From Tipula vernalis (lineage: Eukaryota > Arthropoda > Insecta > Diptera > Tipulidae), in contig OY282560.1 in the NCBI GenBank assembly GCA_958295665.1, positions 309,981,236 to 310,045,235 of the forward strand: a stretch of DNA of 64,000 nt, written 5' to 3'. Both the position numbers and the translations under genes were made by a program. A model generated the notes under the pieces. It was not told the origin of the DNA, did not search any database, and was given only the letters and a program-made list of their open reading frames with translations. Below are positions 25,501 to 37,500 of this stretch, piece by piece. Within the stretch, counting starts at the first letter, position 1. The number at the start of each line of letters is the position of its first letter.

Positions 25501-28500
25501 TATTTTTGTTACCAGATATGGTAATTGCAATGGTAAAATTTATGTCAGGTGGAGTAGCCGGGTTACCTATTTAATCTTTAATGTTTTCACTTGTTTTGTT
25601 GTTCATTTGCAAGAACAACCCAATTTTGCTTGTTTACTTTATTGCTGTCAAATTGTCAAAACCATTAGTACTACACAAACTGTTCCAACTATAAAACTGG
25701 CCGAATTAAGGTCAATAATTTTTTATAAAGTATTCGCGCCAAATAACTGTAAAACCATGAAGTTTTCACGACAGTATTTCTCTTGAGTGGTGTCAATATT
25801 GTCAGTTTAATCACAAGAAAATAAACAACCAGAAAGGACATTACCTGGATTAAGAATTTCTTGTTATTACCTTATTTTTTACATGTAAATTTTGAATTTT
25901 CAGCCACTGAACGATAACTCAACACTGAAAATCTTACTACAGAATACCCAGAAGCGACATAACGCGGTTTTTATATGGAGAAATTTGGACTCATTGTTTT
26001 TTACCTTGGTTTGGCGAAGGTAAGATTTTCAGTGTTTAGTTGTACTTCAGTGGTAAGATCAAAAATTTCTTGATCCACGTAATGTCCCTTCTGATTGTTT
26101 ATTATTCTGTGATCTTACCTTATCCAAACTAATGTCACAAAAATGAGAATGTTTATCACTTCTGGTTATTCTGTGGTTACAGCCTGGTTTCCATTATGAA
26201 ACATTTACTGACAGTATTTTTTACTGAATAAAAACATAAAAATCGAAAATTTCATTAAGTGACAGAGAACATTTTTTGTTTTTAATTTTTGGAAAATTTC
26301 ATTGAAAAGTTGAAATATTTTTCCAGTACGGAATAGAACATACTTCGGTTCTTATTTTACTTTACAGTATAATATACTATAATAATGTCAGTATCCTACA
26401 ATAATTTTTTCAGTACTGTAAAACTGAAAAAGTTGTTTTTTTCTCTCACACAGCAAGCACATATATATTTTTATTCCATTTTGTTTATACTGTCAGTAAA
26501 TTTTTCATAATGGAAATCAGGCTTTAATTGCAATCAGTTAGTGGAAGTAACAACATCAAAAAGAAATAAAAAGTCGTGTTTTCCATGAGAACTGCACTAG
26601 AACTCGATAAATTTTTAATTCATTTTATTCTACGTAAACAGCAAAAAAGTAAATTCATAAAGTGCTAATGTGTAGTGCATTTAACATAAATACATATTTT
26701 AAGTTGTTACAGCAATATGACTTCAGCAAGAAATAAGAAAAAAACATTGATGAAATAACTGAAGGGAGGAATTTTTAAACTGAAAATGTATATTTATGTC
26801 AAATACACTACATATTCACGCTTTATGAATTTAATTTTCTTTCGGTTTACATAGAACAAAAGGAATTTAAAGTTTATCGAGTTCTAGTGCAGTACTCATG
26901 GAAAAGACGGTAAAGAGTGTTTCAGAATAAACAGTGTATCTACAAGAAAATTATTCACGAGAATCGACACGATTCTGTATTGCGTTTTCGTTTTATCTTT
27001 TGATAAAAACAATACGAAAAAGGAAAAGGCAACATAGAGTCGTGTCGATTGTCGATCGACTCGACAATCATAATAGGGGTGAATATTATTTGTTTTCATT
27101 TGTTTTTTTTTTTACCAAGTTGGATTTTTCTGAGTTTCAGTGCGAGTTTACGACCATTTTCTGAAGAAAAATTTTCAGCAGATTCAATATATGTATTTTA
27201 AATGGAAAACAAAAGAATTACGTTCGGAAGGGGAAATTTGTTTACAAAATAGACTACGTCGATTGGTTGCCTGTTGAAAATTGTTCTTCAGAAAATGGTC
27301 GTAAACTGGCATTCATACTTTGTGGTGCCTAATTACATAATAAACGAGTGAACAAACGAGCGCACACGAATGATATTTTGTTTTACCCGATAGGCAAATC
27401 ATCGAGTCAGAATTATGCTTGTCTATATTCATTTTGCCTATATTGTAGGAAACGGCATTTGAAGTTTAGCTGAACAATTAAAGATGTTCTTGAGGGATTT
27501 CATTACTAAATTTTAGTTTCCAAACCACCCTCGCCTTTATCGCACAGACTTTTTTAGGATGATGGAACCCCAAAATTAAATGCCTTTTATGCTCGACCCG
27601 AGTATATTTTATGGAAAGAAACACAATAAAAATGGCGAATAGAAAAAATCAATAAAGCAAAGTTGTGCTGGGACAAAAATTTAAAAAAACCTTGGTTTTG
27701 AACTTTTGGTCAAAAAAGAGAAATTAAGCACCGTAGATATGCAACATGATTCTACAACATGATTTTTTAGCTTTGCTTTCTCACTTTTGCTTTTTTTTTT
27801 GCTTTCTCACATGCATGCGCAATTGAAATTGCTTTTTCCTCCTATATAAACAAAAAATTCAATTTTTAAAACTAAAATTTTTCGGTTGCCTAAAACTTTG
27901 ACGGTTATTATAGGACGTGACGAAAGGAAGAAATGAGAATAATGAATTATGGGAACGGAAGAATAACTCAAATTGAAAACAAAAATATTTATGCTTTGCG
28001 CGATTATTTTGTATTAAAAAATCTAAACCAGCCACCTCTGGCCAAACAAAAAGTCGTGGCCTTCGTACTAAAAATTAGGATTAAATACAAAGTCTTTGTT
28101 GGACGTTATCTTTCAACACACTTTGCTAAACAATGATAAAAAATGCCCTAAAAATATAGGTACAGTATTGGGGTATTTTAAGAACATGGAAAATGGCCTA
28201 AATTTTCGGGCATTTTGATATTTTTGAAAGTTTTTTTCATTTTTAATTTAGTAACCAAAAATGCAAAAGATCCTCGATAAATTTTAATGAAAAAAACCCC
28301 GTTTTATTTAAAAGAAGAGAAGAAATTCTGGAAAAGAACAGTTTAAGAGAAAAGACCGTTGGTCATACAGGGTATACAGGATTTTATATTTAATCCCAAT
28401 TTTCGTATCAAGACCCCGACATTTTGTCTTTTATATAGATAAGGTTGTTGGTAACGGCTCGATGACCATTGGGCTTGCCACGGATTAGAAACAAGACCAG

Positions 28501-31500
28501 GAAACACTGCAAAAGCATAATAGGCTAAGAACTGAAATAAGCATAAATAAACCACAAAAATTTTGTTTATATTTCAGAGAGGTTTAAAAAAAAATATCAA
28601 CGGGTTTCCTTGGATAACTTACGATTGCCTACTAAACTTAATGCAGAGAATCGCTCGTGGACCCTGATCTTTTTATCAGATTTCCGAGTACATAACTTAT
28701 TTCGAGATAAGTTTTCGTGTTGCATGAAACAATGCATTGATTTTCATTTAATGATAAGAACAAAATACCTAACTGTATTTAAACAGAAAAGAACTGTAAT
28801 TAATTCATTTTTGTTTTTTGTTTTGTTAAATTTATACGGAAACAATTCTTAACAGGAAATTTAACACATTTTATAAAGCTATTTATTACTATGTCTGTGA
28901 AGATAACAAAAAACCATAAATAATAAAATTGATTACGTATTTTATAGTTTTGCTTTTTTTTTTGTGTGGATTAATAAAAATAAAAATTTGCTTACGTAAG
29001 CAACCCGAATTCAGCAATCGAATTTACGATTTACAATTTGGATGAGCATCATGGATATTTCATTCACAATGAAACGTTAAAACATTTGCAGTTTTCCAAG
29101 AATAAGATGGAATATGAGCAATGTTTAGGTGATAAGGAAGGTCTTGGCTGAAATTCCAATCGGTTCTCTTCATAATGAAAAGCAAAACTTGTTTCGGGAT
29201 ACTTTCAATTCTATCAATATGAGATTGATAGAATGGACACCTTAAATCCATGTATTTGGTAAAAGACATATTTCCAACAAACGTTACGCCCAAGTATTTT
29301 ACCTCACCGGCCCTATTGATTTTACTGCCATTGAAAGTAGATCCATTGAAAGACCGACATTTCATTTGTTAAAATTTAGGTAGAGTTAATTTGCGTTACA
29401 CCACCTGTAGTAAAATTACATCGTATGGATTGGCAATAATTTTGAAGATCTTTAGGCCATTAGCATAGAGAAGTACCGATGAGTTAACAATAACATTGAG
29501 CGAACTGTCAATAAATATTAGGAAAATCCTAGGGCATACATGTGACTCTTGAGGAACTCCTGATGAAGCTTTTACCAGATTTGATTAACGTCCACCAATT
29601 TCGGTAAATTGTGATCTATCATATAGGTATGAGTACAAAAAGATTACAAAATCAATTGAAAATCCAAAGGAATGCAGGCTTTTCAGCATTTTGCAGTGGT
29701 TGATGGAATCAAAAGCTTTGCTTAAAACGATGTAAACTGTGTCAACCTGTTGATGTTCTTCAATGGCTTTAACAATACTTTAGTGGTAAATTCAACTAAA
29801 TTGTTGGTGGTCCATATAGCCGGCATAAACGCATACATATGCAGACAGTTAGAAAGATGACGCGGGATAATAAATTAAAAACTTTTGAACGAATGCAATG
29901 TAGTTGCAATACCTCTGTAACATGAAATATTATTTTTTTCCTTAAAAATGCCTTCAGCTGCATGGTTTTTCAACATAAAAAAAGGGATTCCGTCCGCAAC
30001 GACAACCATCTCCTATGTAATTTACTGCTTCAAATAATTGGTCTTTATCAATAGTAAGAGTTACAATCACCACATAGAGCTGTTGTAATCTGCTATATGT
30101 CGATTTAAAAAATGTTGCAGACATATTGGCTTATTTCTTGAGAGGAAGACGATTTAGATTCCCCTAGGTGTATTGTTGCAGGATATCCTTTAACTTCACT
30201 TTTGGTAGCAAAGGATTTTGGTTCAGATTTAACCACTTCTTCAACATTTTTGATGTAATTTTGAGTCTGCTATTAAAAGTGTAATAATATTGGTTGCCAC
30301 TAGATGTCATTGTTAGTTCTATAATGTATTTTAACCATGTATATCGAGTAGTTTGTTAGTTGTATGTCAAACAGCATCAGGGCAACAAGAAAATAAAATA
30401 AACTAAGCATGAGCACAGAATACAACCAGAAGAGACATAACGCTGTTTTTATATGGAAAAATTTGGACTAATTTTTTCGACCTTGATTTGCCGAAGGTAA
30501 GAGAAAGTTGGGTTATGTATTCTTTGGTTTACTGGTTTTGGTTTGAAATAATAAAAATTGAGAATCCTTAACAGCGTGGTTAATGAAATTATTTGACAAG
30601 TTTTATTTTGACAGCATAATTTGTATTAACTACTATAATATTCAAAAATAATTATACTTCAATGTCCAAAAAATAAGGTAAGATGAAAAAAAGTTTGGTC
30701 CACGCAATGTCTATTCTGGTTAATCTTTCTTCTGTGGCATGAGATTAACTGTTAAATGAAAGTCTTTTAATTTATAATAATTGCCACAATTATTACAAAA
30801 AGAACTGTCGCATTTACCGTTGATGTTATGATGAATCGAACTTTATCTGTTTCCGAATTGCTTTTTTTCATTTTTCGATAAGCCTTGGTTTTTAAATTAT
30901 TTAGAACGTCGATATATCCCGGAGGATTACGATTTATTATGTCCTACAATTTTTCAACGTTCGTATTGATATTATCGATAGTTGATAGTTGCTGTTCAGT
31001 GACATTTCATGTGTATTAAATAGAATCTCCATAGGTTTATGGTGTTAGGTTAATCTGATTCAGGTTACAAATAAAAAGTAACAGTTGACCTCCTCATTTA
31101 ATGCCCATTTAATATACGGTAGATTGAAATTGCCAAGTATAAGAACAAGATCTGGCAGTTCCGCAGCGTTGGAAATATTCCCAATTGCATAGTGTTGGAA
31201 TATAGACAATGCTTATGTAAATACTTCGTCTTCTTTCCATAGCTATTTTAACACATACTTGTTCAACGGAATTTGAAGATAATACAAATTCTACATTACC
31301 AATTGACTCCTGATTTTTTGTTTGCCAAATCGGCCAATCGATCACATTTATAAATAGCATAGAGATTTGGAAAAAATTCATTTCACTTTTTGAAAAACAA
31401 CTAATTAGGCTGAATATCCTTAATTTTGCTCATTCGATACAAACGACATAACAAGAGCGCGGAGTTTCTGTGGAAGGGCTGGAGGAATTAAAGTTACAGT

Positions 31501-34500
31501 GGTTCCTATTGGTTGATGATTCCTTTGGAAGACTTAACTTCCCTGAAACTTACACTATTGACTACTGTCTCGTACTTCACTTACCACAAATCGATTAGAT
31601 CTTGTCTAGAAGTACTCTCGGACTCCTATACAAACAGATGTATGTTTTCATATAAATCTTTTCGTAGTTGAGTGTGAACTTGCCCGTTAGTGTTTTTTAA
31701 TGTTTCGTATTTCAAAGTTTGAAAATGGCGTTCACCTGAAAAGATGTTAACATTTTTAGAGATTTGTCTCGAAACTACGAATGCCTTGCGAACAGAATTA
31801 TCATACATCCACAAAAAAAAAATAAACATACAACGATGTTTTTTCTATTTTCTAATATTTTGATTGACAATAGACTTGTATTTCATGGATTGATCAGGGA
31901 GCGGGAAGCTGCGATGAATTTTCATTTATTTTATTGATACACGTTCGCAAAGCTGAGTGAAGAATATCTAAAGCTTTTTTATGCTTTTCCTAGAGACCTT
32001 TTAGGATCAGAAGGTGCATAAGTCGTTGATATGATTGCAAAAAGAGTGCATTTGTTGACGATCTATTGTTGATTTGAAGATCCGAAAGAGATGCTTCTAA
32101 TGTTCTGTAGAGTGTTGAATATTTTTACGTAAGCCCAGTTTAAGATATGCTTCTTTGTCTCTCTGACATAATTCACCGTCGATAATTTTGAGTGATTGAA
32201 AATATGTTGCTCCTCTTAATCTGTGAAGCAGCATTCTCAAATAATAACATTCACCATTATTGGGATGAAATATATACTCGTCCCAACTTCCTTTCTTCTA
32301 CAAAATTACTTTCTCGATGTGTTCCAAGTGTAGTATTTGGGAACTTCACAATACAACAACGTTTTTGGAAATGTGTCTGTTTGGCAAAATTGAAAAAAGG
32401 CTCTTAATGTTGCATTCGGCGGTTGCCTCCATTTTCTAAGTGAATACTAAGATGTACAATAGTTGGATAGCGTTCGTGAATGTTATAAACCAAAATCGAT
32501 TGGTGTATTTTGACTCGGTTGTCCAAAAACTACCATATATCAAAGCCTTTGTTGACATATTTTAACTGAACTGCAATAATCGACATTAATATGTGCTTTG
32601 ACGGAGCGTGTTCGCTTTCGTAGTGGTTGTGTGCTCCCCCATCATTCGGTTTTCGTCGTCTGAATTGTGAGTATTTTTCGCCGCCAGTTTCTATTCAATG
32701 CTCCACACGGCCCGTGAATCATACTTTCACCAATGACTTGCGATTTGATTCTTTGCAACACAACGTTGATTGGTATGTCTCCTCGTCGCCCGTAAAGTAG
32801 ATTTGTAATAACTTCGATCCGAAGTCAAGTAGAGGAAGAAATGAAGCTACTTTATGGTAAACTTGCCCTTGTACTTTAAATGTGGATATGAAACCTCAAT
32901 CGTTCACAACATGTTTTGCACCAAAAACTGTTATTTGAAAACATGAGTTTAACTTTCGAACGTATTGTAGAAAGTTTTCACGCCTTGTGTCACGCTATTC
33001 AGTTCCTTCGGATGCTCTTGAAGTAGAAATTCTGGTTTGTAATTCCTGAATACACAGTTCATGTTGCTCAGTTGTTTCAGCTGCTCTTATCTTACGATTT
33101 GCTTGACGACGAATTTCACGTTCATTAGGCGTTTTAGCCACTCCCTATTTGACGTAACTTAGGTAAAAATGAAACGTTGCCTACAAACATACAGATTAAA
33201 CACAAATCTTACAAGAATATATATATACACTTGACTGGTCGGGAATATCATACATTCATTATTTACACAAAACAATTAAAAAACATGTCCACTTCGTAAC
33301 GTTTTACTGTGAACTGTGTTTGAACATGACATTACGTAAAACAAAAGAAATTTGAAACTAAACCGGTTTTACGCGTACAATATTTTGTACCAAAGGATAT
33401 TTCTTGTAGAAAATGTAAATTTTAAATATAAAGGTTAGCACTTTTCCTCCCATTAAATAATACGAAGCTTATCTGTCTCAAATAAATTTAAGAGGCTTTA
33501 TAGCGCCAATTCGTCTGAAAATCTTGTAGCTAAATTTATGCTAAAATTATAGTTCTGTTCATAGTTTCAGCTACAAACTGTATAAACAATTTGTTTCAAA
33601 TTTTGCAGTGATGGTGGTTGGTGCTTTACCAAAAACAGACAATAAAATATTTTCGAAATCGAAAATTACCATTTTCTGACTTCAAGGGTTCTAGGGTATA
33701 AAAACTACTGTGGAGAAACCATTTTCACTAAAATTGTAGGCTAAATCACGATGAACATAACAATTTCAAATATTTTATTATGTAACGCAAGAAAATGCCG
33801 TTTTTGATTTACATAATGAACGAATTCTCATAACCTTTTAAACCTGTTCCGCAATAATTTGTAACATGCAATGCGGCTAACTGAAAAATTCCATTCCGAA
33901 TCTTATAAATTATTTATAAGATTCTAATCAATCGAGATTAATAAAATCTCAACCTAATATCGAAGTCACGTTACCGCATACATATGTATACATCGATCTT
34001 AAAATATTGTATGCACTGTACAGGGTTCAAAATTTTCATGTAATTTTAATTGATTTATTTGATTCCGTGATACCAAACAAATCATTTCTTATATAACAAC
34101 TTAAACGAATTGTTAAACTTGAACGGAGAAGAGCATGTGATGAGCTACAACAATAATGATTTGTAAACAATTGGTTGGCGGAATGGAATTAGATGTTTAT
34201 TGTTTTACACTTCGACGCGTGTAGTTTTGAGTGTTTAAATATTTTAAGTTGTTTGAATAACAATCAAAGCCTTTTTTAACATTAAATACTTGTTAATTAT
34301 CGTGTCGTTGTTACAAACTGTTTATTTTTTTATTCATCTTCTCTATCGTTTCAGTGTCGGATGAGAAGTCAAAATTTTCTACAAACAACAAACTAACGAA
34401 TAAGCTACAAATGTGGATGAGACAAAAATCAAAAAGTGTTTTTACAAAGAAGATGCTTTACCGAAGGCTGCCCATATTGGAATGGTCTAGAAAGTAAGTG

Positions 34501-37500
34501 TACTATATTTATGATGTTGTTTAATAATATTCGTTTGGCCAATGTAAACTTAGATTGTACATAGATTTAGGTTGGAATCTGGAAATCGGTTTTGATAAAG
34601 CGTTCCAAACCGCATTTCCAACTTACGCCAACTAATGCAGCAAATAAAATAAAACGAATTTATGAGGATAAAATTTTACGAACACGTTCTAATTAGCTGA
34701 AAAATCCTCTTACAAAATGTTAACAAGCTAAAATATGCCTAGAAAACTGATAAATGAGAATTATTTTCCTAACATACCATATAAAATAAAGTATCAGTAA
34801 CAGTGTTGAAAGATTTTTGGAGCTACACATATATCTATTGTTTCGACTTGGACTTCATATTCCTCGTGGCTCTACCTTTGAACCAAAGTGTCGCCTCAAC
34901 ATAGTCTTCGATGTATCAGCTAAAACTAGTATAGGAATCAGATCAAGGTCGCGGGACCTAGACTCCAGGAAAATCATAATAAAATTTTACTTAAATGGAA
35001 AAGTTCCAATTCGTATTTACGTATTTCACATATCAGCGAATTTTATGGAGGTTCTCGCGAAATGCGCCAATCAGAGAATTCCAATTGAAAACAGTAACAT
35101 ACGGAATAACATCAGCCCCATATTTGACTGTGAGAACAGTAGAACAACTTATCAAAGACGAACAAACAACATAACCGACAGCATCAAAAATTGTTATGAC
35201 AAACTTTTATGTGGATGATGTCATGTCTGGTGCAAGTTCGGTAGCAGAAACCAAAAATCTTCAGTTGGAACTACACAACTACTCCAATCCGGTACAATAA
35301 ATGTTAGAAAATGGATGACCAATAGTGAAACAATCTTGCAGAACATAACGCCCGCCAACCTTCAACTGGCTTAATATGGTGGAAGTTGGTTGAAAAAAAA
35401 GTTCATGATTTCTGGAGAAAATGGAATCAAAATTATCTCTCCACATGTTACAACAAACAACAAAATGGTTGACATCCTGCCCAAATATTAACATTGAGAG
35501 TTACTTCTGTTCACCCGGTTTCAGATGGATGGGTCCAAGTGGTGTCAATTTACGGTCCCGGAAACATACTTATGAAGCGCCCCTATAATAAAAATTAGTC
35601 CGCTTCCATTAGCAGAAATTAACAAAGGTTAAATTTGTCTGAAACAAGAAATTCGGCCTAATTCCTAACAAACAGGAAATTTATGAACTCTATTGGGGGT
35701 GGCGTGACCAGACGTCTAGGAAAATCTCTTACATTTCCTGGTTTTTAGAAGCAGATCGTTAAATTTTTTAGCGGCAATGCAATAAAAAGGAATTTTCGAG
35801 GTTTTTATTTCAGATTTAGTTGGTGTTGAGTACGTATAAGAAATTGTTTGAGCTTTTATTATATCTTGAGATTATTGGAGATTTCCGATATTATTCGAGT
35901 TTAGCTTGGAATTGAATTAAGCATATCAGTGAGGTACATGATCTTACAGAGATGAGGTTCTCAAAATTCATGAAATTATTCGAGATTTTTAATGATTTCT
36001 TAAAATTTTAAGATTATTGTAGGCTCAAAAATAAAATTCCCAAAAATCCCCTTCAAGTTTAATATTTTACATTAAGTTTATAAATGTACTTAACAGCATT
36101 AGTTATCGAGTATTCTGGAATACAGTAGACACAATGTTTGTTAGAATAAAATTTGCTACCGATGTACCAGTTCCCTCTTTCTATTAATTTCACACTCCTT
36201 GAACTTTGATTTTACTTTGGGAAAAATGTTTTTGTACTGTTTCGATCGAAACACTGTTATTAGAAGCTTTCAGTTGTAGTACCAAGTTGCTTTTTTTACA
36301 TAGATAATCTGGATATTTACCAAACTACTCCTTTGTATAATTTCAGATACTCAACAGCGGATGCCGTTGGAGATTTGGTTGCTGGAATCACTGTTGGCCT
36401 AACAGTAATACCACAAGCGTTGGCTTATTCTGGAATTGCTGGACTTCCGGCAGCTGTAAGTTAATATCACACATATCACCAATACATCAATTATAATGAT
36501 TACAATTTTCTACTTCCAGCATGGTTTATACGGTTCATTTCTCGGTTGTATAGTTTACATATTTTTCGGCAGCTGCAAAGATGTACCAATGGGACCAACC
36601 GCAATCTCAGCACTCTTAACTTTTCAAACAGCCGGCTCAAATGTACAACGTGCTATACTATTAGCATTTTTAACAGGACTTGTTGAACTACTAATGGGAA
36701 TATTTGGTCTTGGATTTTTGGTCGATTTTGTATCGGGCCCCGTATCATCCGGATTCACTTCGGCTGTATCTCTTATAATTGTAACGTCCCAAGTGAAAGA
36801 TATTTTAGGCATTTCGGCTAAGGGTGCAACATTCTTACAAATGTGGAAATCAATTTTTGGTGATATTCATAATGTGAGCGCTTGGGATACAACACTGGGT
36901 TTAACGTGCATTGCGGTTTTATTGATTTTACGGGTAAGTTTGTGACCAAATTCGAACTTGAATGCAATAATAATATTTGTATTTCTTTTTTTTTCAGATT
37001 TTGGCGACCATTAAAATTGGCCCAAAAGACGATGAATTCAAATCGAAAACTCAAAAAATTATTAATAAAACATTTTGGTTGATTGGTACCTCACGAAATG
37101 CTATACTAGTGGTTGTATGCGGTTATATTGGGTATTCGTTTCAAAATTCGGCTGTACCATTCAAACTTATTGGTGAAATTCCACCCGGTTTGCCGGCCTT
37201 CACATCGCCCCCCTTTTCAATATCTGCAAATGAGACGTTGGGCCAGAAGGAAGAGTCATTTGGTGAAATGATAAATTATTTAGGATCCGGTCTTATAGTG
37301 GTACCCTTGATTGCTCTCATGGAGAATATTGCGATCTGTAAAGCGTTTGCTAATGGGAAAACAGTTGATGCGACACAAGAATTGTTGGCAATTGGATTGG
37401 CAAATGTGGCGAATTCTTTTGTGCAGGGCTTTCCGGGAACTGGTTCACTCAGCCGAAGCGCTGTAAATAATGCGAGTGGTGTACGAACACCATTAGGAAA

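Noticed and set aside
34817..35218. Extra SLC26 exon or new gene in intron 3
   Set aside because: Translation matches BEL/Pao reverse transcriptase and is broken by shifts.
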